DNA of 32,684 nucleotides from Planctomycetota bacterium (GTDB lineage: Bacteria > Planctomycetota > UBA1135 > GCA-002686595): contig PBIX01000004.1 in assembly GCA_002720975.1 (NCBI GenBank), forward strand, positions 1 to 32,684, written 5' to 3'. Positions 16,669-25,229 of this stretch are shown one piece after another. The stretch's first letter is position 1, and every line of letters begins with the position of its first letter. The notes beneath the pieces are model-generated. The model was given only the letters and a program-made list of their open reading frames with translations. It was not told where the DNA came from and made no database searches. Position numbers and translations under genes: made by a program.

Positions 16669-18978
16669 ATGAGGATCCCGGCCTACCCCTTGCGACTGCT
16701 TACTGCGATTGCATGCTTGGGTGCACCGGGCTGGGCGCAGTCCAGCCTTCTTCCGGCAGCGCATATCCTCGATCAGGCGGTGCAGGAGTCGGTGGTTCCT
16801 GGTGGGATCCTCTACGTTGGGCAGGGAGGCGAACACGATCGCGTGAAGCCATTCTTGCATGTCAGCGGGGCCCTGGCGGTTGCTCCTGAACCGGAGGCTT
16901 TGTCGCCCGATGCCATCTTCGACCTGGCTTCCCTTACCAAACCGGTAGCGACCGCAACGGCCATCATGATCCTGGTGGAGCGCGGCCGTGTAGCGCTGGA
17001 CGCTCCGGTCACCGAGTACCTTCCTGCGTTTGGGGCTGTGGGCAAGTCGGGGGTTACGGTTGAACACCTGCTCCTGCATCGCTCCGGCCTGACTGCGGAT
17101 AATCCTCTTGGTGACTACTTCGCTGGCCGGGAGGAGGCCTTGAAGCGAATCTGCGCTCTGGAGTTGCTCTCTGCCCCCGGGGACGCATTCCGTTACAGCG
17201 ACGTGGGCTTCATACTGCTGGGCTGGATTGTCGAGGAGGTCGATGGGCGCCCCTTGGAGCAGTTCTGCGCAGACGAGATCTTCTCGCCGCTGGGCATGCA
17301 GGGGACGACCTTCTGCCCGGCCGCTGAAGTGAGGCAGCGCTGTGCCCCGACAGCGGTCTGGGAGGACCGCTGGCTCAGAGGTGAGGTCCACGATCCGCGG
17401 GCCAGGGCGCTGGGTGGGGTGGCGGGACATGCAGGCCTTTTTTCCACCGCCCGGGATCTGGGCCGCTGGATTCGCATGCTCTTGGCGGGCGGAACCCTGG
17501 AGGGCACACGCATTCTGGGTCCGGGCACGGTGGCGCGCATGCTCAGGCCGACCTGGTTGCCGGATGGCTCCGGGGGCCGCGCGCTCGGGTTGGATGTCGA
17601 CAGCGTCTACTCCTCCCCGCGTGGAGACCTTTTCCCGCGCGGGCGTAGCCTCGGCCACAGTGGATTCACTGGACCTTCATTATGGTTTGACCTGGCCAGT
17701 GAGGTCTACGTGGTCTTCCTCTGCAGTCGCCTGCACCCACACCCCGACCAGAGCGTGATCGGCCTCCGCAGAGACCTCAGCACCGCAGTCGCACGTGCTT
17801 TCCTTGCTTCCGGGGAGCCACATTCAGTCCTGACCGGAGCAGACATTCTGGCCCGGGATGGGTGCGCCCCCCTGATCGGGCAGCGCGTGGGCCTATTGAC
17901 GCACTCCGCCGGCCGTACCCGTTCAGGGGAGCGGACGCTGGACCTCCTGGCGGCCCATCCGGAGGTGGAGCTGGTCCGTGTGTTCACCCCGGAGCACGGC
18001 CTGACTTCCAAGGCCGAGGGGCGCATACCTGATGGTCAGGACGCGACGCAGGATGTATCCATTCGCAGCCTGTATGGACAGGAGCGGCGTCCCGAACTGA
18101 GTGATCTGGCTGATCTGGACACGGTGGTTGTGGATCTGCAGGACGTCGGTGTTCGCTTCTACACGTACGCCACTACGGTGGGCTATCTGATGGAGGCCTG
18201 CGCTCAGGCGGGTACAGCCATACTGCTTCTCGATCGCCCCAATCCCATCGCCTTCCTCGGCCCGCGTGGCCCCCGGGCCGATGAGGATCGTTTGGGGTTC
18301 ATCAGCTATCAGCCCACTCCGGTAGCCCATGGGCTGACCCTGGGGGAGTTGTGCCTTTACTTCCGCTCCGAGCTCGACCTGGAATTGGAGCTTGGAGTCC
18401 TGGCCATGGAGGGTTGGACGAGGGAGATGACCTGGGAGGACACGGGCCTCCCCTGGCGCAATCCCTCTCCAAACCTGCGCAACACAAGGCAAGCGCTCCT
18501 CTACCCCATGGTGGGGCTGCTTGAGGGCTGCAACCTGTCCGTCGGTCGCGGATGCGATGAACCCTTCGAGATGCTGGGCGCACCCTGGATTGCGGAGGGG
18601 GCTCTGGCCGCTGACCTCAATCGGCTGGATCTCCCTGGCGTGCACTTTATAGATGTCGAGTTCACGCCGCGCTCCAGTCGCTTCCAGGGAGAGGCCTGCA
18701 ACGGAGTGCATATGGTGGTGACCGACGAGAGACGGCTGGATCCTGTGCTTTCCGGGCTGGCTCTCGCCTGGCAGTTGGATCGTAGTTATTCGCGGATCTT
18801 CCGTACCGATCAGGCTGACGCCCGACTCTTGAACCATGAGGTCTGGGAGAACATGCGCAGGGCTCTTGACCCACGAGCGCTCGCGGAAGGATGGGCCGGT
18901 GAGTTGGCTGCCTACTGGCGCTCCACCACGGCCTTCCGGCTCTATCCCGATGGCTCCCAATTCCTGGCGCCGCGTTGA
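16669..18978 (+). CDS. Secreted serine beta-lactamase-like/NamZ muramidase fusion
   Basis: A 769-residue exported protein with two enzyme domains. After a signal peptide (1-23, ending GWAQ), residues about 28-375 form a class C beta-lactamase/esterase-like serine hydrolase: Ser88-Leu-Thr-Lys91, Tyr176-Ser-Asp178 (the YxN position has Asp) and His330-Ser-Gly332. Residues about 390-769 match NamZ (formerly DUF1343), an exo-beta-N-acetylmuramidase that removes terminal MurNAc from peptidoglycan fragments: FTPEHGL, LYGQERRP, VDLQDVGVRFYTYAT, LLDRPNPI, HGLTLGEL, RNPSPNLRN, and GRGCDEPFEMLGAPWI. The serine domain could act on peptide or ester bonds, so the fusion may handle both stem peptide and glycan ends of cell-wall fragments; that is inference. 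It begins 25 bases after the preceding gene with its own -10-like box, and faces a convergent neighbour. Confidence 0.93.
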   Translation: MRIPAYPLRLLTAIACLGAPGWAQSSLLPAAHILDQAVQESVVPGGILYVGQGGEHDRVKPFLHVSGALAVAPEPEALSPDAIFDLASLTKPVATATAIMILVERGRVALDAPVTEYLPAFGAVGKSGVTVEHLLLHRSGLTADNPLGDYFAGREEALKRICALELLSAPGDAFRYSDVGFILLGWIVEEVDGRPLEQFCADEIFSPLGMQGTTFCPAAEVRQRCAPTAVWEDRWLRGEVHDPRARALGGVAGHAGLFSTARDLGRWIRMLLAGGTLEGTRILGPGTVARMLRPTWLPDGSGGRALGLDVDSVYSSPRGDLFPRGRSLGHSGFTGPSLWFDLASEVYVVFLCSRLHPHPDQSVIGLRRDLSTAVARAFLASGEPHSVLTGADILARDGCAPLIGQRVGLLTHSAGRTRSGERTLDLLAAHPEVELVRVFTPEHGLTSKAEGRIPDGQDATQDVSIRSLYGQERRPELSDLADLDTVVVDLQDVGVRFYTYATTVGYLMEACAQAGTAILLLDRPNPIAFLGPRGPRADEDRLGFISYQPTPVAHGLTLGELCLYFRSELDLELELGVLAMEGWTREMTWEDTGLPWRNPSPNLRNTRQALLYPMVGLLEGCNLSVGRGCDEPFEMLGAPWIAEGALAADLNRLDLPGVHFIDVEFTPRSSRFQGEACNGVHMVVTDERRLDPVLSGLALAWQLDRSYSRIFRTDQADARLLNHEVWENMRRALDPRALAEGWAGELAAYWRSTTAFRLYPDGSQFLAPR

Positions 18979-19023
18979 TAAGCGGAGACAGACCTCCACG
19001 AGACCAGGAATCTGTGGCTATCG

Positions 19024-19054
19024 GGGCCCGAGGTTGTCGCTCGGATGGAGGCCC
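19024..19054. terminator. Weak hairpin between convergent genes
   Basis: In the 116-base gap between the NamZ fusion and the SNF2 gene, CCGAG (19028-19032) pairs with CTCGG (19040-19044), flanked by GGGC (19024-19027) and GCCC (19051-19054) with an asymmetric internal loop. There is no T-tract on either side, so it is only a candidate bidirectional terminator. Confidence 0.25.
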
Positions 19055-19094
19055 GCTTGCAAGCTCAGCGCTTGGCGCACCGAACACGACCGGA

Positions 19095-22000
19095 CTAGGA
19101 GAAGAGCCCCTCGATCTCCTCGATGGAGAGGGTCTTGAGCATCCCATCGCCTGTGGGCAGGATGGATTTGACGAGTGACCGCTTCTTGTCCTGGAGTTCG
19201 AGGATCTTCTCTTCGATCGTGTCCCTCGCGATAAGGCGGTAGGCCATGACCTTGCTCATGCGCCCGATACGGTGTGCGCGATCGATGGCCTGGGCTTCGG
19301 CGGCGGGGTTCCACCAGGGGTCCAGGAGGAATACATAGTCGGCCTCGACCAGGTTGAGGCCCAGCCCTCCCGCCTTGAGGCTCATGAGCAGGAGGGGGCA
19401 GTCGGGCCTATCCCGGAAACGACTGACAACGGCCTCACGGTCGCGCGTCTTGCCGTCCAGGTAGGCGTACGGATGTCCAGCCTTCTCCAGGTGGCGACGC
19501 ACGACGGCGAGGTGGGACGTGAACTGACTGAAGATGAGGGCCTTGTGGCCGCTCTCCACCAGTTCATCGACGTGCGGCAGCAGGACGTCCAATTTGGCGG
19601 AGAGCTCCTCGGTCCTGTCCGCCTCTACGAGCCCCGGGTGGCAGGCAGCCTGGCGGAGTCGCAGGAGGGCCGTCAGTACCCAGAAGCTGTCCCGCTTGCC
19701 ATCCTGGTTGGCGAGGCCGCTGCGGTAGTGATCTCGAAGAGTGTCGTATTCGTCGCGCTGGTCGCCGCTGAGTTCACACCAGAGGATCTGCTCGACCTTG
19801 GGAGGCAGGTCGGGTAGCACCTCTTCCTTGGTGCGCCTCAAGATGAAGGGGCTCAAGGTCGCCGCGAGGAGGCTACGGCCGGCCTCGTCCAGGCCCGTCT
19901 CGGTGCGAGCGCTGATCAGGCCCTTGAACGCGCGCGCACGACCGAGCATGCCCGGGTTCAGGAACTCGAACAGGCTCCAAAGTTCTCCGAGGTGGTTCTC
20001 AACGGGGGTACCAGAGAGAGCAAGCCGGTTCTGGGCCCGGAGGAGGCGCGCCGCCTTGGCGGAGTGACTGGTGGCGTTCTTGATAGCCTGCGCCTCGTCG
20101 AGGATGACGTAGTCAAAGACGAGGTCTTTGAGGTCGTGGATGTCTCGCCGCAGGGTTCCGTAGGTGGTGAGGATGACATCCTGCTCGGGGAGTAGAGGGA
20201 GGAACTCCGAGCGTTGCGGGCCGGTATAGTCGAGGACCTTGAGCTCCGGTGTGAACCGTCTCGCTTCTGCGCGCCAGTTGAACATCAGCGACCGGGGGAC
20301 GACAACAAGCGTTGGGAGGTGCTCGCTGCGGTGCTTCCGACGGTCTTCCAGAAGTGCCAGGACCTGAATGGTCTTGCCGAGGCCCATGTCGTCTGCCAGG
20401 CATCCCCCGAAGTTGACGTCGCGGAGGAAACGAAACCAGCTGAGCCCCATGCGCTGGTAGGAGCGGAGGTCGCCTTCAAAAGACTCGATCTCCTCTTCTT
20501 CGTTGAGGCCGCTGAAGGCGCTCAGGGTGTCACGGAGCAGCCCGAACTTCTCGTCCCAGGAGACGCCGGGCTTGCCAGCCAGGAGTCGATCCAGCAGCCA
20601 ACCCTGGCTCTTGTGGAAGCGCAGGCCATCACCTTCGCGGCGAGCCAGGCCGGAGAGTACACCCCATTGCCGCCTGAGCTCATCGGGGAGGTAGCCGACG
20701 GTGCCGTCTTCGAGCGTGAGGCTGCGCTCGCCTTTTTCGAGGGCGGTGAGCAGGTGGCTGATAGGTACCAGGCTTCCTTCGAAGTCCACCTCCCCCTCGA
20801 GGTCGAACCAGTCCATACCGGAGGAAACACGCAGGGTGAGGGCGCCACCCGTCTTGCACAACTCCCCCCCAACCTCGACGGACCAGTTGAGGCCCGTCAG
20901 GCGCAGGACCACCTCGTCAAGGTCGGCTGCATCGACGCGGCCGCTGATGCCATCCCCCTCAGGCGCGGGACGGCCGCCGGCCAAGAGGAAGGAGCGCAGG
21001 GCGTCACGCTCTTCATGCCAGACGCGCCGCACGACCAAGCCGGTCTCTTTCTCGCGAACGGCTCCTCGGGCCTCGCCGAGGTCCACGTAGGTGTCGCCGT
21101 ACTGGAAGAGGATCTGGCACGTCAGAGGGGCCCGCTCGGAGCCAGGCGCCGAGATGCGTAGGTGGGGGAATGGGGAGCGTGGCTCCGCCAGGTGCAGGCC
21201 TTCGCCTTCGAGGAGCGGGTGCCCAGGGAGATCGAGAACCCGCTGAGCCAGATCGCCTGCATCATCGAGCGGCCCGGCGAGAGGCCCGTCGGTTCGCAAA
21301 GTCTGGAGCAGGGGCCAGGCTCCTCGGGAGTCCATGGGCGTGACGTGCTGGGGGGTGAAGAGGAAGCCCGCCTCCAGAACGAGGAGTGGATCCTCGATGT
21401 CCATGGTTTCGTCGCGCCTGGCGAGGTACCCATGCAGGCTGGCGCGTTGCGCATCCTCGTCCCGCTCCAGCCTTACGCCGAAGGCCCAAGGTTCGTCCGT
21501 ATCCAGTTGCAGGGGTTCGGTCTCCTCTTCACCGCCGGCATGCAGATAGGCACGCCCGGTTTCACAGAGAAGGGGGATGACCTCTGCGGTCTCGGCATCA
21601 TCGAGCCACCAGGCGCCGCTGCCTCCGAAGCTGGAGAGGTGTGAGGAGGCCGTCCAGGCGGATCGGCGCGCGACACGCAGGGCGCGGAAAATGCGGACGT
21701 CGGTCGGATCGCTAAGCTCGACCGCATCCTCCGCCTCGGGGTCATAGGGCCTGCGGCGACTCCAGCGGTGATTGCGATGACGCTCACGCCAGAAGGGGCG
21801 CAGGACAAGCCCTCGCCCGCTGGCGGTGTCATCGAGATCGAGGACGTACAGGAACTGGTAGCCGGCACTGACGCGACTGGGCACCAGGCCATCCCAGGGG
21901 TCTGGGGCGGCTTGCTCCAGCTCGGTATGCACGCTGCCCAGTCGTCCCCGCCAGACTTCCCGCGAGGGGTCGAGCGTGGCGATGCTGGCATCCTCTGCCT

Positions 22001-22343
22001 CAAGGTTGACCGTGGTCACGATCTCCAGTCCGCGCTCATCCACCTCCTTGACGACGGCCCAAAGATGCCTGCAGGCACCGGTTTTCTTGAAGAGGGGGCA
22101 CGTACACGAGACGCTCCAAGCCGCGGGCGGGGTGAGCCGCAGTAGGACCTCCTGGGATTCGTGCCCGTGAACGGTGGCACGCACCTGTGTGGGATCGTGA
22201 TCATCGATGACGACGAACTCGACGGAGTCGTTCCCTCGGCCTCGGGCGCGGGCGGGAAGGAGGGGACGGAGTTGCTTGGCTAGGCTCACGGGGGCGAGGG
22301 GGGGAGGCGAGAGAGAGGGGGGGCGGCGCTCGAAGCGAGCCAT
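19095..22343 (-). CDS. SNF2-family DNA translocase with SWIM zinc finger
   Basis: A 1082-residue Swi2/Snf2 ATPase of the bacterial RapA/HepA-like type, expected to move along double-stranded DNA and remodel or displace bound proteins. The N-terminus has a SWIM zinc finger, Cys80-x-Cys82 with Cys91-x-His93. A long middle region (about 120-600) resembles the SNF2-associated N-terminal domain of bacterial SNF2 proteins. The ATPase core follows: GLGKT at 654-658, DEAQ box Asp749-Gln752, LSGTPVENHLGELWSLF, then LIFSQFTSHL, SLKAGGLGLNLVEAD and the motif VI segment QAIDRAHRIGR. The ATG at 22343 (MARFERR) is preferred; a TTG nine codons upstream is possible. It converges on the NamZ fusion gene and is separated from phoD by 154 bases. 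Confidence 0.95.
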   Translation of the reverse strand: MARFERRPPSLSPPPLAPVSLAKQLRPLLPARARGRGNDSVEFVVIDDHDPTQVRATVHGHESQEVLLRLTPPAAWSVSCTCPLFKKTGACRHLWAVVKEVDERGLEIVTTVNLEAEDASIATLDPSREVWRGRLGSVHTELEQAAPDPWDGLVPSRVSAGYQFLYVLDLDDTASGRGLVLRPFWRERHRNHRWSRRRPYDPEAEDAVELSDPTDVRIFRALRVARRSAWTASSHLSSFGGSGAWWLDDAETAEVIPLLCETGRAYLHAGGEEETEPLQLDTDEPWAFGVRLERDEDAQRASLHGYLARRDETMDIEDPLLVLEAGFLFTPQHVTPMDSRGAWPLLQTLRTDGPLAGPLDDAGDLAQRVLDLPGHPLLEGEGLHLAEPRSPFPHLRISAPGSERAPLTCQILFQYGDTYVDLGEARGAVREKETGLVVRRVWHEERDALRSFLLAGGRPAPEGDGISGRVDAADLDEVVLRLTGLNWSVEVGGELCKTGGALTLRVSSGMDWFDLEGEVDFEGSLVPISHLLTALEKGERSLTLEDGTVGYLPDELRRQWGVLSGLARREGDGLRFHKSQGWLLDRLLAGKPGVSWDEKFGLLRDTLSAFSGLNEEEEIESFEGDLRSYQRMGLSWFRFLRDVNFGGCLADDMGLGKTIQVLALLEDRRKHRSEHLPTLVVVPRSLMFNWRAEARRFTPELKVLDYTGPQRSEFLPLLPEQDVILTTYGTLRRDIHDLKDLVFDYVILDEAQAIKNATSHSAKAARLLRAQNRLALSGTPVENHLGELWSLFEFLNPGMLGRARAFKGLISARTETGLDEAGRSLLAATLSPFILRRTKEEVLPDLPPKVEQILWCELSGDQRDEYDTLRDHYRSGLANQDGKRDSFWVLTALLRLRQAACHPGLVEADRTEELSAKLDVLLPHVDELVESGHKALIFSQFTSHLAVVRRHLEKAGHPYAYLDGKTRDREAVVSRFRDRPDCPLLLMSLKAGGLGLNLVEADYVFLLDPWWNPAAEAQAIDRAHRIGRMSKVMAYRLIARDTIEEKILELQDKKRSLVKSILPTGDGMLKTLSIEEIEGLFS

Positions 22344-22428
22344 GTTGCTTTGCCGACTGGTTCGGATCAAGTGGCTGGCTCGATCAGATGAGAATCCAGC
22401 CGACTTCTTTGGTGGGAGACGGGCCCCT

Positions 22429-22456
22429 GGGGTCTGACCGGTCCGGCGTCAGCCCC
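22429..22456 (-). terminator. Hairpin downstream of the PhoD-like gene
   Basis: GGGGTCTGAC (22429-22438) pairs with GTCAGCCCC (22448-22456) with one bulged T and a nine-base loop. It lies in the 154-base gap, 42 bases past the end of the reverse-strand phosphatase gene. No U-run follows in the reverse direction, so an intrinsic terminator is only possible. The rest of the gap shows no clear promoter. Confidence 0.35.
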
Positions 22457-22497
22457 AAGACGGGATCGTTGCCCAGGGGCGGGTGTTGGACAGGCGG

Positions 22498-24126
22498 TCA
22501 GCGGGTGCGAACAGGGAAAGAGATGGGCCACCCGGGAAACTGGGCCGCTTTGGAGTCGCCCACGTCGACGGTCCGGGGCCAGCACTCAAAGGTCACCCGG
22601 CCCGCTCGCTTGTCGAAACGGATCAGACCATAGCCCTCCCCGTTGTGGGCCTCATCAGGGTTGGCGTAGGCGTGCATGGTGATGCGGTTCTGGAAACCGT
22701 CCCGATAATCCCCGGTGAAGGGCAGGGGCGAGGCCGGGTCGCGGGCCAGTCCTGCAGCATCATTCTCGGGACTCCACCAGCGTCCATAGATGGTGTTGAC
22801 GCACGCGGGGACGATGAACGCCCAGGGGCCGTCGCGGTGCTCATCGATGCCATGCTGAATGACAGTGGCGAGGTGCTGATCTCCACCGATATGGATGGCT
22901 CCCGCCGCCTGAATCAGCCTCAGGGCCTCATTGCGACCCTTCTGGGGCCAACCGTTGCTGTCCAGGTCGGCAAAGAGGCGATTGCTCTGCTTTCCATGCA
23001 GGTGGGCTCCACCACAGAACCCGGTCTGGGACAACACAGCCTTCATGTTCACCCCTTCCCAGTCTTGCCCCCAGCGCCGGAGGAAGGCGTGCTGTCGCTC
23101 ACCGAGCAGGACCAGGCCATCCAGATCGATGCTGGCGGGGTCGTATTCGGGGTTCGTGATGTGGTCGGGTCGGGGTCCCTGTTTGGGGATCTTCCCGGCA
23201 GGGCCCGACTTGAACTTGCGATCCTCGAGGATGGCAAAGTCGATACCGCCGAGTCGTAGGTTGGTGAAGTAGACGCCTATGCCCTGGTCGATGGGGCGCG
23301 GGTCCACCGGATCGGGGAGGTGGGCCGTCTGGCAGCGCTCCACCATGCGCACGTAGTCAGGATGATGGTTGTAGCCTCCGTCCGCGCTGCCAGGGAGCTT
23401 GGCGACCTTTCCCGACTCGCCCCAGAGATTGGGCTGACCGATGTCATGGTCGTCGGGGATCGTGACGCATGGTCTGTGCCGGAAGACGTCCCTGAACTGC
23501 AATCCGAATTTGAGCCAGGCTGCTGTGTGCTCTTTGTGATCGTAGCTCTGGTCCCCAGCGAAGAACACCAGGTCTGGATCATGCAGGAGGATGTTGCGTA
23601 CGTAGTGTGGGCGCAGCCCCCTATCTCTGCTCGAGTTGCAGGAGAGTGCCGCAAGGGTGATCTCTTTGCGCTCGACGGGGTCGCGACGGATGGACCCAAG
23701 GAACTGGGCGCTCTCCCCATGGCGGAGTCGGTAGGGCACGTCCTCAGTGGCACTCCAGTCGTCGATCCGCAGGAGGGCCGACCAGCCCAGGTCGTTGACC
23801 TCCGCCCGCGCCTCCTCTCTCCATTCCCCATCCCGGAGGAACTCAATGCGAACAGTGCGCGACTCCCGTGGGTACAGTGGGAACAGCTGCGCGGTGAGCT
23901 TCAGTGAGCCTTGGTGGACGGTGTAGATGCCGAAGGCGATCACCTGATCCCTGGGCACGCGGGTCTCGACTATCGGCGATGGCTTGCGTGCCCACCAATC
24001 GTTGACGCACAGGGTGTCGAGCTTCTTGAACGGCGCGGTGATGGGCGGGGCACCATGGTCCGTGAGATCCTGAACCGGCAGGGACAAGATTGGAAAGATG
24101 ACGGATAGAAGGAAGGCTGTGGACAC
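22498..24126 (-). CDS. Secreted PhoD-like metallophosphatase
   Basis: A 542-residue exported protein of the alkaline phosphatase D / metallophosphatase type, likely releasing phosphate from phosphodiesters or monoesters outside the cytoplasm. A signal peptide is at about 1-18. Catalytic-domain motifs: CNSSRDRG (163-170), FAGDQSYDH with Asp192 and Tyr195, PDDHDIGQPN with Asp225, Asp226, His227 and Asp228, LEDRKFKSGP, and HIGGDQH (412-418) near the C-terminus. The DDHD segment and the following NLWG-GGY-RxxTxHLPDP pattern match the large PhoD-like family common in Planctomycetes. The start is GTG with AGAGAGG (24132-24138) five bases upstream. It lies 51 bases after the moeB-like gene on the same strand and may be read through from the molybdate operon, although the function seems unrelated. 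Confidence 0.9.
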   Translation of the reverse strand: MSTAFLLSVIFPILSLPVQDLTDHGAPPITAPFKKLDTLCVNDWWARKPSPIVETRVPRDQVIAFGIYTVHQGSLKLTAQLFPLYPRESRTVRIEFLRDGEWREEARAEVNDLGWSALLRIDDWSATEDVPYRLRHGESAQFLGSIRRDPVERKEITLAALSCNSSRDRGLRPHYVRNILLHDPDLVFFAGDQSYDHKEHTAAWLKFGLQFRDVFRHRPCVTIPDDHDIGQPNLWGESGKVAKLPGSADGGYNHHPDYVRMVERCQTAHLPDPVDPRPIDQGIGVYFTNLRLGGIDFAILEDRKFKSGPAGKIPKQGPRPDHITNPEYDPASIDLDGLVLLGERQHAFLRRWGQDWEGVNMKAVLSQTGFCGGAHLHGKQSNRLFADLDSNGWPQKGRNEALRLIQAAGAIHIGGDQHLATVIQHGIDEHRDGPWAFIVPACVNTIYGRWWSPENDAAGLARDPASPLPFTGDYRDGFQNRITMHAYANPDEAHNGEGYGLIRFDKRAGRVTFECWPRTVDVGDSKAAQFPGWPISFPVRTR

Positions 24127-24177
24127 TGTGGCCTCTCTGGTGGCGGAGGGGAGCAGGAGCGATCAGGCGCAGATAGG

Positions 24178-24939
24178 TCAGGAAGCCGAGCCGCAGACGG
24201 GACAGTCTGGCCGTCTTTGGATGCCGATGGTAAGAAACCTCATGTCGCGCAGGTCGTAGGTCAGAAGTTTCCCCGCGAGAGGCTCTCCATTCCCCGTGAT
24301 CACCTTGATGGCCTCCATGGCAGCCATGCATCCCACGCTCCCCGACACGGCTCCGAACACGGGGAAGCGCCTCTTCCAGGCGGGGGGGCTGTGAGGCGTT
24401 ATGCATGCCAGGCATGGTGTGCGACCCGGGAGTATCGTTGTGAGTTGGGCCTGCAGTTCATACATGGCGGCCTCCACCATGGGGGTCTCGGTAGCCACGG
24501 CTTCACGGTTCATCAGCAGCCGCTCTTCAAACAGAGGAGCGCAGTCGACGATCAGGTCCGACTCGGCGACCAGGCCCTGGACGTTCTCCGCTGTGACGTT
24601 CTCGGCCAGGCACAGGGTCTCCAGCCTTGGGTTCAGCTCCTTGAGGCGCCGCTCCACCGATTCGATGCGAGGCTTGCCGATCCAATCATGCGTCATCAGG
24701 AGCTGGCGGTTGAGGTCACTGGGCTGGACGTCTCCACCATGGGCCAGGACCAGGCGCCCGACCCCCGCGGCTGCCAACTCAAGCGCGACCACCGAGCCCA
24801 ATCCGCCGACACGGGAGATCAACACGCTGGCGCCCTTTAGCGCCATCTGCCCGGCATCGCCGTGACCTGGGACGGTTATCTGCCACGAGTAGACATCCTG
24901 CTCGTGGGCGCTGAGCTCCGGATCCGGGTGCGAGGTCAT
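24178..24939 (-). CDS. Divergent MoeB/ThiF-family adenylyltransferase
   Basis: A 253-residue E1-like protein of the type that adenylates the C-terminal Gly of MoaD or ThiS. Family features seen: SRVGGLGS (42-49), SDLNRQ with Arg78, VDC with Asp132, and zinc cysteine pairs Cys176/Cys179 and Cys246/Cys249. Against remembered E. coli MoeB several active-site positions differ: the first Gly of the nucleotide loop is Arg43, Arg14 is Trp19, Lys86 is Arg91, and DCTDN is DCAPL. The zinc site and fold look complete, so it may be weakly active, have a different donor, or serve as a binding partner only. It lies two bases after the MoaD-like gene, its obvious partner, and uses that gene's last codons as its ribosome binding site. 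Confidence 0.87.
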   Translation of the reverse strand: MTSHPDPELSAHEQDVYSWQITVPGHGDAGQMALKGASVLISRVGGLGSVVALELAAAGVGRLVLAHGGDVQPSDLNRQLLMTHDWIGKPRIESVERRLKELNPRLETLCLAENVTAENVQGLVAESDLIVDCAPLFEERLLMNREAVATETPMVEAAMYELQAQLTTILPGRTPCLACITPHSPPAWKRRFPVFGAVSGSVGCMAAMEAIKVITGNGEPLAGKLLTYDLRDMRFLTIGIQRRPDCPVCGSAS

Positions 24940-24941
24940 CT

Positions 24942-25229
24942 CTACCCTCCGGCAATGGGGCTGGAGAGCACGAGAGTGGAGCCGGGTCGAAGTTCAGGGT
25001 TTCCGTCGGTAAGAACCTGCACGCCGTCCAGAGCAACCAAGAGCGCGGAGACACGGCGCCCGTCTACCAGAACCAGGGGACGGAGCGCTTCGGAACGATC
25101 ATCGGGGAGCTCCGCAATGGCCTGCTCAAGAGCTTCGGTCAGCTGGACTCCATCGGGACAGTCCAGAACCTGCAAGGCGGTGCCGGCGGCTACGCGTAGC
25201 TGGGACATCCACTCGAGGGTCAACTTCAT
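24942..25229 (-). CDS. MoaD/ThiS-family sulfur carrier protein
   Basis: A 95-residue ubiquitin-like protein ending in Gly-Gly, the diagnostic tail that is adenylated and thiocarboxylated in MoaD, ThiS and related carriers. The final strand LRPGSTLVLSSPIAGG matches the family end (xxGDxvxxxPxxxGG). The N-terminal half is divergent, but length and position fit. It may act in molybdopterin synthesis as the small subunit of MPT synthase, yet no moaE is visible here. It is encoded directly after the transporter ATPase, whose stop overlaps its ATG by four bases (ATGA), and just before its likely activating enzyme. A ThiS-like or other sulfur-carrier role cannot be excluded. Confidence 0.83.
   Translation of the reverse strand: MKLTLEWMSQLRVAAGTALQVLDCPDGVQLTEALEQAIAELPDDRSEALRPLVLVDGRRVSALLVALDGVQVLTDGNPELRPGSTLVLSSPIAGG
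24945..24950 (-). promoter_or_regulatory. Ribosome binding site formed by the Gly-Gly codons of the MoaD-like gene
   Basis: The last two sense codons of the upstream gene, GGA and GGG, spell the Shine-Dalgarno GGAGGG, five bases before the ATG of the MoeB-like gene (spacer TAGAG, which includes the stop codon). Confidence 0.7.

Noticed and set aside
20214-21161. 315-codon forward open frame across the SNF2 gene
   Set aside because: It mirrors the reverse-strand SNF2 coding sequence and has no family signature or start context.
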